From Chromobotia macracanthus (Eukaryota; Chordata; Actinopteri; Cypriniformes; Botiidae), in the NCBI GenBank assembly GCA_036877525.1, contig JAZGTH010000072.1, positions 6,038,501 to 6,102,500 of the forward strand: DNA of 64,000 nucleotides, in the 5' to 3' direction. The notes beneath the pieces are model-generated. The model made no database searches. It was not told the origin of the DNA and was given only the letters and a program-made list of their open reading frames with translations. Shown one piece after another: positions 14,102 to 27,375 of the stretch. Each line of letters opens with the position of its first letter. The stretch's first letter is position 1. The position numbers and the translations under genes were made by a program.

Positions 14102-15828
14102 CGCTTTTGTAGCTTAGGAGTTGTTTCATTTAAGTATCAGCGTTGTCTCCAATTCTCTTACATTTACTGAGATAAATAAAGTCAGACACAAAAGAGGTGA
14201 TTATTAATATACAGTATGAATATACAGCTATATAGTAAACATGGAAAGCCAAGCTCAGGTTGTTTGGTCTTGAAAGAATTTGATGAGAAATGTTTGAGAT
14301 TATGTTGAGATCTTTTGACTAAACACTTTGGTGTCATCGTCTATTGGGGCACAATGTGTGATCTCATCTGAGGCTCACACCTGGAGACACGTGAGATTTA
14401 TGACGTTTTTCTTAGAAGAAGCAGCTAAGGTCTCTTTTTGCTCTCTGTTTGCTGTCTAGGAGAATCAGTTGAGATATTTAAGAGAAATCTCATTGTGATT
14501 TTTCAACCTGTTAATGTCACAGCAGTGCTGGTGTATTTACTCACCCCTCCCTCCTCTCTTTTTTTAAATATTCCACTAAAGGAAATGTCAGACTGAAGTG
14601 TAAATGTTTCAGATGTGTGTTGATGATGATTTCTGCTTCGCTTTCGTCAGCTGTGTGCTGGACTTGCAGAGTGTGAAAGTGCTTTTGGTGGCAAAATTAG
14701 ACTGCGCTGCGCCGCCGGTCTGAACAGGAAATGCTGTTCTCACAGAAAGTCGGTCAGAAAGGTCAGCAGTTTGAGATGGACTTTAGACTCCACTTGTTGT
14801 AACATTTTCTCAGCTGTCAGTGAAATGAACATGAGAGTGAATCTTATTCACGGCTGAACCTACCGGCTGGAGCTCAGCACGGAAAATCTACATTTTCCTT
14901 CCACAGCCGAGAGGAAATGATGTACCAGATTCCCTGCTATGAAGAAAGCTGCTGCTTCTGTTTGCAGTTTAGATGACACTGACGAACACGCACACACATG
15001 CTGAGAGCATGCGTTCATTTCAAACACACAGTCAGACGCCTCGCTACATGTGATGTCAGTATGTGTGTATATTTGTGCACAATCGTGATGTTGAACATGT
15101 GCCGTGGGCAGATCAAAACACATCAGGATCATATTTGAATGTTTATGTTTTCATGTTTTCAAATGTCTTGAACAAAGTTCTTGACCAGGTTCCTAAGATT
15201 CACTTATCGACTGTATGATTGTACACACAACATCCTCGAACAGGTGATGTATATCAACACAGCAGAACATATTTGTCTAAAGAATTAGATCAGTTCCAGA
15301 ACTGTGAGGAACATATGAAGATGATTTGACTACAGAGACTCCAGGAGCAGAAGAGTAAGCAGCTGCATGCAGCGAGAAACAGCTATTAATTCCCCAGTGT
15401 CTATCTTAGTTGAACTTGTCCTGGAATGAAAAGGCATTATGCAGTAATGAAGCACGCTGCCTGCGCAGACACGTCTTCACTACTGTAGATATATTCACAA
15501 AACGAAAGATCTCGATTCTTTAGCTCCCTTACAAACCATTATTCAGTTTGAGCCACAATAATAAAGGAAAGAATAATTGCTAAATCCTCAAAGCTGAGGT
15601 GACACTTAAAAGCCTCTTTTATTCAAGTGTTTTATTGAAATGTTGATAAGCGTTTAATCCATAGAGTCCCACCAAAGCTCTATAGTGTAGAATGAGGATT
15701 TCTGACTGATTTTAATGACCTTTACTCTCCCTGAACTTTAGACAACATAAGATCAGCAGTTACTCTGTTTACCTGTTTAATACACATTCCTGGTCTTACT
15801 GTGAATAAACGATATTCAAATAAATATT

Positions 15829-16024
15829 TAGATTCGTGTTTGTCAACCGGGGACCTCAAGATGTCTTAAAATGATTGAAAATAAGCTGAAAACTGCTTGA
15901 TTATTTTTTTATAATGTATACACATCTTTCTAGTTGCCAAGATGTAGAATATTTTATTGGGTAGAAGCTGTGAATGGGGCTGAGGGGCTTGAAGTTTAAA
16001 AGTTTGAGATCCACTGGTCTAGAT
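15829..16024. mobile_element. Possible hAT-type MITE remnant
   Basis: Seen: the left part TAGATTCGTGTTTGTCAACC resembles the reverse complement of the right part AGTTTGAGATCCACTGGTCT. The pattern 'gtttctcaac ... gtttgagaaccactggtct' is typical of hAT-like non-autonomous elements in vertebrates (from memory). Flanks TATTTAGA and TCTAGATA are only roughly alike, so a target-site duplication is uncertain. Confidence 0.4.
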
Positions 16025-16851
16025 AATGTTTCTGTAGATAATTCAGTCTTTCCAAAATCAATAGTTACCGCAATAATTTAATGCTAATATAATTCAGGAT
16101 TGATGTAATAAAGTATATGGCAGTAATAACAAATAATGATAAATCTGTGGACTTCATTGAAATCTGATTTCATACATTAACATGAGTCAGTGGACAGCAA
16201 GCATCCATATCTGAATAGCATTATAGAAAACCAGCAGAGAATAAAACACACCGTGGGTTTGTAAGATCAGTAGTTCTTTTGAACTGGTGCTGTTTGATTT
16301 GACTATCGTAAATACTGTATTTTCAAATGCTGTTTCTGTTTCTCCACCCGTGAGTGTTCTGCATACAGTATATGAGCCAGAAACCTGCGGCTGATTGGTG
16401 TAGATTCACTGCGTCTCAAGAGATCTGAATTTGCATTCGTCTGCATCGCAATCAATGCGTTGGAGAATATAATTGTGTTGAAGAGGTTTCCATGAAAAGG
16501 TTTTACATTTATTGATGTTCTTCACACGTTCAGCTCTGAAACTGACCTCTGACTGCATAATGTAACGTGTAAGAAGCTTTTATGTTCTAATGAAGTCATT
16601 TTATTGGAATACAGAGAGCATTATAGAGTTTCCTGCCTTGAACCTTCTGAAAGACATTGCAGAAGATTTTGTGGTGCTGTCATTCTATAGTATGGCGATT
16701 TTATGGGGGTTCTCTGGTGTCCTTTGTAGTTGTTAGGTGGTTCTGTACTGGCCCATGTCTGAAGGGGCCAGATTCTAGTCTCACTGATACTCAGTTGTCC
16801 AGTAATGCCTGTGTCACTTTTTTGACATTGTTCATTTTGTTTGACTGAGGT

Positions 16852-16888
16852 CTGAAGAGTAACATCAAACTGAAGAGTAACATCAAAC
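16852..16888 (+). repeat. 18-bp direct duplication
   Basis: Seen: CTGAAGAGTAACATCAAA occurs twice head to tail, probably a recent small tandem duplication. Confidence 0.9.
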
Positions 16889-18023
16889 ACTCTGCATCAT
16901 TTATGGAGTCTTTTACATACTGAAGTGTTTGCTTTGTGAAGCTATGAAGGTACATGTTTTTATTTTCTCAGTTCATGGCTTTACCAGAATCACTCAGCGA
17001 AGAATAAATCTGATATGGGCACATTTTGGCTAAACTAGTCACAACTCATTTTAAAACCCAGCAGTGAAAAAGTGCGAGATGGAAGCAAAGTATAGAAAAA
17101 AAAAGTATTCAGGCGCTTTTTCCTACGATTCATTAGTGTTTCTCCATTTGTTCTGGTTCAGTCTGACTGAGTGTGGAAAACACAGATAATGTATTCAGAC
17201 ACCCCCCCAACCCTCTGTGTGTATTAGTCATAAATTACTAGATTACTCTGTATACACAGAATTATGACTGCACATGGTAATCTGTATCAGAAAGCTGACG
17301 TCTCATTTTACTCAAAATGACGACATCCAAACAGTGTTTTTGGAAGCAGGATGGAAAACAGTATCACAAGATATAATAATCATTATGTACAAAACTGTTT
17401 AACTGCTTTCATTTCGCTGTGGGTGGCAGAAAAACAGCATCAAAACAGCTCTGTTAACATACTGACGGTAAAGATTCTTAATTTAAATGCATGGACTTTT
17501 AGCGTATTTGTGAATTAATCTACAATTTCAGCCATTTTCCATCTGTAACTCATTAAATGTGTGCCAGAGGAAAAAATAGATCTGTAATGGTTTTGGTGGA
17601 TTTAGTTTTTCAGCTCTGCGTGAGTTTAATAAAGCTGAATCACACATTTACAGAGTTCAGTTTCTGGGTCTCGGAATAAAAACAGTTTCTGATTTTTTTT
17701 TGTAACTGATCTTAGATTTAAAGGAACAGATCACACAAAGATGAAACAGAAGCACTGATGTTTGTCAGAATGTTTTAGCCTCAGACGATGGAAAAATAAG
17801 CAGCTTCAACATTGTTTTGAGTTTGTCGTCTTGTGTTGGGCAGAAGAACGTAATGAGGATAAGTTAATGACAAGAGCATGTTTAAAAACTTCATGTTCCT
17901 CATTTCTTTTACCTTTTAGTTTCTACTTCATAGATACTGGAGGGTGGAATCTGAAATTAAGACGAAGGCCAGAGGACAGATGCTGTAAAATTTGAGACAT
18001 TTATATTTTATTAAATTGTTTAA

Positions 18024-18048
18024 TAAAGTCAGAGAGAGAGAGAGAGAG
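18024..18048 (+). repeat. (AG)n microsatellite
   Basis: Seen: about ten GA units between TAAAGTCA and GGCCTGAGG. A shorter CA-rich patch follows at 18195-18220. Confidence 0.9.
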
Positions 18049-19982
18049 GCCTGAGGATGGATGGAATATTACTCACATCAATAATGAAGTGTGTAATGAC
18101 ATTGATGTCAGGAGTTACCCATCACCATCCCAACAGCAGCAGTCATCCACACGGTCAAATCCACACGCCTGTGATGTCATCACACATACGTTTGCACACA
18201 CACAACACACACACACACGAAAGTGCATGTATGTGACACATGACGCATACCTAAACACTCATGTTTATTCATTTAGTCATTTGTCATACTCGTTTCTGAA
18301 GGTCTAAGGTTCTTTTTTTCGGAGGCCAGTGACAACTGCATCAGACGGCACTTAACTCTACTGTCTGTGGGTTTTTACAGTAATGTTTGATGGCTTGCTG
18401 TCTGTGCTGCAGAGTTTTGTTGTACTGTAAGGAGAATGACAATTGCTTTTGTATCTCTGAACTCAATCTCGACTGCAGGAGGAACTCACCTGCTGTAGAG
18501 AGATTCATTTGTATGGTCCCACTGAGCTCAGAGAAACATCCGTCTTCAGGACACCAGTGTGGGAGTCTTCAGTTCTCTGTGATCTATCAAGAACACTAAG
18601 CTGCACACTGTCCACTGGAGAAACAGACAACTCATCAGTGCACACTTGAGAGGTGACCTCTTTACCACAGAGTGGTCTGATGTCCCTTTTATCCTTGTAT
18701 TGAGTTCCTGTGGCTTCAAAGGAAACATAGTGTCAAACTTCTGTGCATTGAAACACACAGTCAGTTATCTTAGAATATCTCAGTTATTCTCTTCTGCTCA
18801 AATTATTCCCAGTACAAATATCGTGCTGTCCACAGAATCTCTGTACTGTTACTGTGTGATTAGAGTTTACTGATTTCTTTCTGTTTCCCCTCAGAATTTG
18901 TAAAAGATAAATCTGAGAAAAAGCTGAGCTGACTTCTGGAAGAGCAACCTCTGGTCGTACAGGAGTTTGTAGGTCACCTGCTGTTATCTGCATCACAATA
19001 TACATTTCTGAAGAAAGATGTCCAGAATTGTATGCACCTTAGCAAATATTCCCTCATCATAAATCATGGTTTGACTGAGGATCTGTGTAAAATATTCCCC
19101 TTTTACTCTGTGAATATAAAGTTTCCCCTGGAGAACAGTGGTCTTATCTTTGTTTGTCGGTTATGAGTTATGAGTGCCGTTTTATCATCTCGCAAGATCA
19201 TTTTTGATAAATCAAGCAGATGTAGAGAGCCCCTGTAGTCATGTGACCTGCGGGGAAGAGCAGTGATTGCTTCTGAACATGTGATCAAACCCTGTAGAGA
19301 CCAAAGCAGTGACGTAGCCAGATGATGCTGTAAGGTGATGTTTTGTGTCACATTATCTTCCCTGATGACTCTGGTGTGAAGAGGTTAGCAGCAGTTACCT
19401 GTTTAACACTGTTACTTATTTGTTTAGCAGGTACTATGATCTGAAGACATACAGATTATGATCAGTACGATATAAATGATCACTTCTGAAGATGAGAAGA
19501 TGAAGGATTTTGTAACCTTTTTTATGACAGATGGTGGATAAAACTTTGGTAATAGAATACTTTTGAATACAAAGTTCTGAAACTTCCTAGAAAAGTTTCA
19601 GCTAATAGCTGAGTGTGTTGGTCATCATTTATCATACTGAAGGTGTGATACTGTATAACCTGACCATAAAAGTTATTATGTTTGGGGAGATGAGACTGCA
19701 CACGAAGCCCGGCTAGATGCAGCTGAAGGAAAATGATCAGATAGACTTTATCTCCATTCTGTCTGCCACAAGCATCTCAATCTGTTGAATTCACTGTGTC
19801 AATTGTTGCAGAAAACGTAATGACATTTTATGCTCTGTGATTAAACTTTTATTTCCATTTCTGCAAGAGATGACTGTGAGAAAGGCCATGTCAGAATGAA
19901 AGTGTACAAATGGCCAATAAAAAACAATAAGCGTTTTGGTTATAAATTAAGGACCGTGGTGTGGTGAGACTCCCAAGATAAA

Positions 19983-19985
<3 letters not shown>

Positions 19986-20060
<75 letters not shown>
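19986..20060 (+). repeat. Long (CA)n then (TA)n microsatellite
   Basis: Seen: an uninterrupted run of about 32 CA units followed by five AT units. It is the longest pure dinucleotide run in the window, so likely polymorphic. Confidence 0.98.
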
Positions 20061-20061
<1 letters not shown>

Positions 20062-20225
20062 ATGATTGCTTTATATCAAGTGTTGGTAGCTGTTTTCTGT
20101 TTTCTTTGGTACATGTATCCCTAACTAGGGCCATCACCCAGTGTTTGTACAGTATTAATGAAACAATCTACATTTTTACATTTCCTGAAGAATATGTGAG
20201 TGGTGCATGACTGCAAAACTCACCA

Positions 20226-20375
20226 TGATGCAGGGATGTTGTGAGTGGTTGCCAGGGTGTTGCTATGTGATATCTAACACCTTAGATACCACAAAACAAG
20301 ACCCTGGCAACAGGGGTACTGTTGGTGGTTGCTAGGGCGTTGCTATGTATTGGCTAAGATGTTCTGAATGCTTAT
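20226..20375 (+). repeat. 'ggttgctagggtgttgct' dispersed repeat
   Basis: Seen: GAGTGGTTGCCAGGGTGTTG and GTGGTTGCTAGGGCGTTGCT occur about 85 bases apart, each followed by TATG(T), with related words between. The same phrases recur at 9613-9665, 25207-25372, 38258-38310 and 59148-59170, and reversed at 52215-52260. I know this loosely repetitive family from cyprinid genomes. Confidence 0.55.
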
Positions 20376-23300
20376 TAGCACATTTCTAAGTCCACCCCAA
20401 ATCTGTGTTATTTTGGACTCTAGATATACCTCAGGTCACTCCTTCAGTGTAAGTTGTGGTTGTTTTGTCTGTATCATCCATCAGATAAAAATGGAATCCG
20501 ATCACCTAGAAAAATAATAGTGCACTTTTCCTCAGCAGACATGACATCTGTAGCACAAACAGTGTAGATGAGTTAAATATATTTAGATTCAGATTGTTTC
20601 GATCACTAACTCTATAAATCATAATGATGTTGACGTTTGACTTAGCAAGCAGCGCTAATGAATATTTTTATGAATAATTAAGATACAGTGCATTGAAACG
20701 TTTAAAAAATTAACAGCGTTTGTTAATATGGACTATGAATTAGTTTCAGCTTTGCATGCGTGTTCATTTGAAGGATTCTCTTTTGTCTGGAGGAGAAGCA
20801 AGCAGCAGTAAATGAGTTTGGATGCTCTCTGTTGAACTGTGTTAAGATCTCAATTAAGATACGTCCTAGTGAATTGAGCTGAAAATCTCTCAGCCGAGTT
20901 TCTCAGCGGTGTCATGTAATGATGGAAGTGTACTTAGTTATGTAGGTCTCTCTGAGGTGAACTAACTGGTTAACAGACTGTGAAAATACATCTCTGGCTT
21001 TGACATTTCTGACAGATTTAAAAACTCCAGTCACGTGCTTCATGATAAAAGGTTCATTTAGCCACTCGGAGACGACTGTAATGTGTTTCTACATTCTTAT
21101 TTCGTGAATCACATTGAGATACTGAAGGAGAAACATGTACGTGTACACAGTTGACCTTTCTAGTTGCTGCCGACAGTTTTGTGTTTATGTTTGTGTGAAT
21201 TATGAGCAGTTCACTGCATTAAAATGAAGATGTTCATTAGCATAAAGATATTACACAGCGCCACCCCTAGTTTAGAGAGCAGCTAATCGAGAGATTGCAT
21301 GTATAGATTTGATGCTCTCAGCTAGACACACCGGTTAAAAAAACAATTATTTCTCCCTCGTTTAGTCGCCGTTGTGTATTATCAGCGCATTTGATCTATT
21401 GAACTGATGTCGTCTTTTTCAAAATGTTCAATTTCCCATTTGTATAGAGGATGCAATGAATAATTTAATAACAAGTTGTTTGTGTGTGTTTGGGAATGCT
21501 GGAACACAAACCCACATAATGAAATCAATACAGTCAGAGGCAGCCGAGCACAATTCTTCATAAGCGCTGGATCAGCACAACTTCCGCGTGTTTAAAGAAC
21601 AAATACATGAAGATTTTTCATGCTCACCTCGTTCACCTCCACAAGGTTATCAGTGTCGGAGGCCGGCCGCATCTGTCCCTCTAAAGTCTCCCTCCGTCTT
21701 TGGCTTTTGCTGATGGTGGCTGCTCTATCTGCTTACTTTCTAATTCAGCTGATATATTTGCTGACTTTCACATACTCATAAGAGCTTTATTTTGCCTCAT
21801 GCTGATATAAGATGAGGCAATAGTTCACTATTATATTTAGCTAATGAACACGGTGTGAATGAAAATGACTGTTTAATATACTGCAGCATTCTAAGGTTTG
21901 ATGTTTAGGGGACTGTGTGGAAATGCTGGGTTATCCTATAGGAAAAAACAACTGAGATCTCTTTAATGTCTCAATATCAGTGAGATTTGATGGTGTCTCC
22001 TGACCCCAATAATCTCATGTGTGTCCTTAACAGTGTCTTAAACTGTGCTTAGATTTTCTAACATCTGCAGTTAATAAGAAGTCTCAATATAGTATGAACT
22101 CAAACAATATTCATCAGATGTTCTCCAGTCCTGATGGAAAGAAGATGTGAGCTGTGCTACATGAGTTTTAAAGCTCTGTACTGTAATTGCATTTCAATAA
22201 TTGACTTCACTTTTAGAAGAAACATTTGAGTAAAAATTAACTGAAGCAACACTGAAATAACCCAGAAGATATTTCTCTTTCATAACACAGGAGCTTTGAT
22301 GGAGTTCTCGCTTGTGTTTCCTGGAAGTATCAACTTTCTCAGATGTTTCTCATAAAATACAATAAGAGTTTGGATGTAAATGAATGTAGATTATATAGTT
22401 AAGATAATCTGACAAATATCTGAGCTTTGAAGATCTGATCAGTTTGTGACATTAAAATCACTTCTGAAAGGAGAAGCTTTTAAAGACTATTAGCAATACT
22501 TTGTTCTTCAGACAATTTGAAAGGTCAAATACTCTGTCTCTTCAGAGTGGAGAGAAGGTAAACTTTCAGAAGTTTTCTGGGTTCTGCATGTGTACAGTAT
22601 GGTCCACAGGAGAAGTTTTAGCGAGTGACATTTTGACGGTTGTTAGACAGGAAGAATGCTCTGATGTTCTTTGTCCTTCAGTTGAGTTTGGTCTCAGTGA
22701 AACCACTGACATTTCTTCCCCTTTGTTTGATCAAGAACTCCACTGACACCCAGACAGAATATTCTTATTCCTCAAGAGCATGTTTTCAGACTGTTACACG
22801 TGACCGACCTTCTGTGACTTCAGTTCTTCAGTCTGCTGTAGATCAGTGCGTCTGAAAGACCTGCTGAGTCTGCTGGCTGCTCCATGCTCCAGATCTCAGG
22901 ATGATGAAAAGCTAAATCATGACTAACAAAATTAAATCGTGACATTATATGCAAGCATAAATTAATTGTCTTATAAAGGACATTATAGTTTGTACTACTT
23001 AGGGAAATTATAAGGAAAAACACAAATCTTACAAAAAACGTACAACATACTAAATTAAACGGTACCATACAGCGAATGCAAGAAGCAAATGCAATATAGC
23101 CACAAGAGCTCAAACACACTTGACCAGTTCAGTTTAATCCAGCTGTCTGGTGTAGATAACTGAGCCGCCTCAGTGAACTGGTGCTACTGTAATCATAAAG
23201 CTGAATATAGAAGATTCTTCTAGAATCTGCACCTCTTGAACAGACCAGAATCTGAACTTAAATCAGTTTAAATTTATTTCTCTTCACACAGTCAGAAACA

Positions 23301-25206
23301 TTGTCGCTTTTTTCATAGAAATATTACAACCGGTCATCCTGTGTTTCTTTAGTTTTCCCTTTGAAATGTGATGAAAGTGGCTCTCAGGTGGAAGTGTTCC
23401 AGCGCTCTTCTGTTCTACATGCAGCTTTGAAGGTAAGAACAGGTGTGTCTGCATCAACATACAACCACAGAGGCTTCACAGTGTTATTCTGATGGAGTCA
23501 GTGGACATACTGCAACACTGGATAAGATTCTGTTATCTGGAGCTGCTAATAGCCACATTGTATTGTCATTAATGCTTGAATAATTACATTATATACTGGA
23601 CAAATGATTTAATTCAGATTTATGCTGCATGTCTTAAAGGTTCAAGTGTGTAATTTTCTCTTATCTCAGCTTAAGAGTTTCTTTCCTGTGTTGACACATT
23701 TCCTCAGGAATGGCTTTCTGATAGCCTGTAGTTTATGTCCACACTGCTTTTCTACTGCTGGTCAGAAATAAGGGCAGAGAAGAGCAGGACATTTAAATGG
23801 TTTGAAGTACACAAGCATATAGATGAACTGAAGGATGCCCATGTCAAGTATGAAAGCCCAATATCAAATATGTTGAAGTCAACAAGAGTTTACAGTCACG
23901 TTTTCATTGGGATTCAGCTGAGCTGAAGAATTTTCAGCTCTGCTGGAGTTGATTAATAGACTCGATTTCATTTCAACTTTTCAGGAAAACTCTTTATTTT
24001 AAGTTGTTTTATACTTGAGAAAACTCTGAGACCAAAGGAACTGCGGCATAAAAATAATTTGCTTTTGGGTATCTGTTTTTAGAGACCGTAACATTATTTT
24101 GTGTCATAGATACAGGCATATACAAAGAAAAACTATGTTTACTATGTTCATACTGCTTTTTTATGACAGAGATCATATATCATATTAGATCCAATTGTTT
24201 ATTTGTTGTAGATATAAAATGTCACTGGATTCACTGCCAGCACATTTTTGGATATGCAATATGAAAATCCTGTTATTGGGTTCAGGATTTTTATTTCTTT
24301 TACATGTCTTCAGCATTTGTATAAATAATCATTCATCAGACACACAGACATTTGTTATGATGTAACAAGATGTCACGTCCCGTCGTTTAAACACAGAACA
24401 CGTACAGTATACCCGCCTCTGTCAAATTGCCCTGCAATATTCAGTTTAAATTCGCCATGTCATTTTCTGCAGATGATAATGTGGACTGTTCCACCGTGAC
24501 ATCAGCGGGGGGGGGTTTGCCCAGCAGGTTCCGTTCCACCCGAGAGGCGACATAGATTGACTGCGTGTGAACGTAAGGTGTGCTGCATTTCCTGTATGCT
24601 GTGGTCATGCACTGGAACCCGGCTGACAGATTCCATAAATGAGGCAAGAACACTGATTTCACGTGTCAAGACTGCATGTTGAACAAGCACTTGTTTCAGA
24701 AGCAGAGCAACCTGCTGCGGTTCTTTCCTGCATTTTTTAGGTTGCGATCTCTCGCAGATCCTCAGGCAGATGAACTTCTTCACTTATGATGTCGTTGGTG
24801 TGTTTGGGGGGTTACACTCAGGGCTGTTTATCAGAGTAATGAAACAAACATTTACGAAGCCTGCAGCCAATAATAGAAAATGAGCCACATTTGTACTGTT
24901 CTCTTATTCAGTTATACAGTTTGTTTTTATTCTGAGTTTTCATATCGCAGGTCTCTGAGTTTGCTTGGACAAGCTCATTTATTGAATGAAAAATGAGCAT
25001 GAATCAAAGGTTGAGGTGGGGTGTTCATGGTCTGGAGGGCGTCAGTGACACATGCGTGTTCTGCTGTGAGGAATGACGCAGGATTTACATCACACTCATG
25101 CAAATGATCGCTGAAGCGTCTGAGGCAGCATCATTCACGCACTGAGCTGGTTTACTCTTTTATTTGACCTGTAGTAGATAACAGCTAGATTTGTCTGAAG
25201 TATATT

Positions 25207-25372
25207 TGATGGTTCTTACATGTGGTGTGGTTGCTGTGTGGTTACTAAAGTGTTTTCAGTGCATTGTTATGCTGTTGCCAGGGGGGTCCTAGTGTGTCCG
25301 AGTGTTTCTGTGCTGTTACCAAGGTGCCCTAGGTGACCTTTAGCACATTGCCATGTGGTTGCTAGGGATGAC
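25207..25372 (+). repeat. 'ggttgctagggtgttgct' dispersed repeat, second copy
   Basis: Seen: GTGTGGTTGCTGTGTGGTTA, GCATTGTTATGCTGTTGCCA, GTGCTGTTACCAAGGTGCCC and CCATGTGGTTGCTAGGG in series, about 40-50 bases apart. Same family as at 20226; too decayed to define a unit. Confidence 0.5.
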
Positions 25373-26547
25373 TGTCTGTAAATTTGTACATTTGTTTGTT
25401 GTTTTTAGGTGAAAGTTACACCTCTCACAGTAAAGTTGAGGTGAATTTAGTAGTTTGACGCTCAACACTATGATCAGTAGTTACAAAGGTAACTATTTCT
25501 TCATAAACACAACCAATAATATCATACCGTAGCCTCTGTTCCTTAGGTCTCATGGATATTCCCTTCAGGAGCTTTGAAACCTGTCTGTTTATTTCAGGTC
25601 TGTGTGATATAGCTGCTGCTCTGTGTTGATAATTCTTCAGTGGAGAGTTGTGTTGACTGGATTCGTTTGGCAGGCGGCAGGCTGGAGTGCTCAGGCAACA
25701 ACAAAAGTATTTGCCAGCAGCACCGTTTCCTACACGTTTCCCTGCAATGTGGCTGGGAAAGAGTTCAGCATGGCCTCTGTATTGGTGCAGGGAAATATAT
25801 TTGTGAAGAACAAGCGTTGTGAGATAACTGCTCCACTGCTGACTCCTGGCACATGGCAAACAGATCACAGAGTTCACAGTTGTTGAAACGCGTGCAACAG
25901 AAACGCTCTCTGTGTTGTGTTCCTGAAAAGCTGTAGGTTGTAAAGAATAAGACATTTATAAAGCAAATTATATAGCAGCATCACTTTAGTGTGACCTCTG
26001 CTTGTGTATGTTCTCCTGAGAGGATTTTGCCGCCAGCATTGAGTAATTGTAATTATTCAGAGCGGCGTGTAGGTTGAGCGATTCGTATTTCTCTTCAGTG
26101 CTTTTCTTTCAGTGTCAGAGTGAATAAAAACAGCTGCAGAGTAAATCCAATTATCACAGAAAAGGCAATCCATATTCACATGCCATTATCATATCCTCCA
26201 GACATGTTTTAAAGGCCAGTTCCTAGCATGTCCTCTAAACGGACGTGTTGTCACACATGGATGTTATATGCAAATCCCTCCTGTTTTGTTTTTAGGATTT
26301 GTTTATGAACAATAAATCAGATCGTTTCATTATGTGTGCACGAGTTGAGTATGCAAGGGCGCAGGCTTAGTTCTTATTCATGTGCATTGTTTATACTTTT
26401 ATGACTTTGTGTTGAAGCGTAATTTGAATTAGTTAGCATTACAACAAAGGCAGGGCTCATGCATTCATGCACGTTCCCATACATTAATGATCAATTATCT
26501 GCTGAGCTGCGTTACAGCCTCCCAAATAAGCAGCCAGTTTTGTGGCC

Positions 26548-26574
26548 GTTGCTAGGGGACACGCTCGTAGCAAC
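26548..26574. promoter_or_regulatory. RFX-like inverted half-sites
   Basis: Seen: GTTGCTA and TAGCAAC are exact reverse complements with 13 bases between. GTTGC(C/T)A is an RFX X-box half-site, but normal X-boxes have almost no spacer. The flanking 26030-26660 is free of obvious repeats and has several homeodomain-type TAATTA/AATTA words and an octamer ATGCAAAT (26270-26277), so it may be a conserved non-coding element. Inference only. Confidence 0.3.
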
Positions 26575-27327
26575 TATAATTAACAGTAACAAGTAATTAA
26601 AGAGGTAATACATGACTCTTGGAGCTGCCATGGCACTGTAAATATGTGTTTCTGTGGGCTGCTTTCCAGGATTCATCTTCAGCAGTTGGCGGTGGAATTG
26701 TTTTCACAGCTTCCTGACGCTCACTAAATTTTTGTTCTGACAGACAAATTGTCCCCAACCAGCTTCAGGATGTTACTACTACTTTGCTGTGGAAAACATC
26801 TTCTCTCAGATCTGCTGTGAGGTGAACTGTGAACTCTTGATGAAAGATGAAATTTCTCAGTGCTGTCCGAGAGAGCGCAGGACACAGGACAGGTCAGTGA
26901 CGGTGAGACTGTGACCAGGGGCTGCCAAGCTCAAAAAGTGCAAAAAGCATCAAAGACATACGATAAAAGCAGGCCCTCTAATGCATGACTTGTTGCTTTA
27001 TGTTCCAGATCTTTTAAAGGCATGTTTTGTGTGACAGCAGTTTACATTTAATTTGTTCTTTCTTTTAAAGCTTTCTCTATCTGCAGTAGCTCTCAAATCT
27101 GTATCACGCTTGTATGCATTGGTGCCTTATTATGCAGATGAGATGGGTCTCTGAATCAATCACAAGACAGCAAATGACTTTAATATTTAATAATTAATAA
27201 TGACTGCAGTTTCAGTCGTATGGACTGCTTTTATGATACTTTATTGATATTTTAGGCTGTTCTATATCTGTCAACGTTCTGCTAAAAATCTTTTTTGATG
27301 TTTCACTGTAAAAAATGTCTTGGTTCT

Positions 27328-27375
27328 GAGTGAATAAATGACAGATTTTAATTTTTGGGGTAAACTGTTTCTTCA
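27328..27375 (+). mobile_element. Solo right end of the palindromic MITE family
   Basis: Seen: GAGTGAATAAATGACAGATT followed by TTAATTTTTGGGGTAAACTG resembles the right terminus (gtgagtaaatgatgacag, tttttgggtgaactg) of the family at 53096. No left arm is visible upstream. Short and decayed. Confidence 0.4.

Larger units (their letters stand above)
13691..19985. other. Gene-free upstream sequence
   Basis: Outside the listed inverted repeat, hAT-like remnant, duplication and microsatellites I see no gene. ORFs are at most 90 codons with no signal, repeat or domain. Confidence 0.6.
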
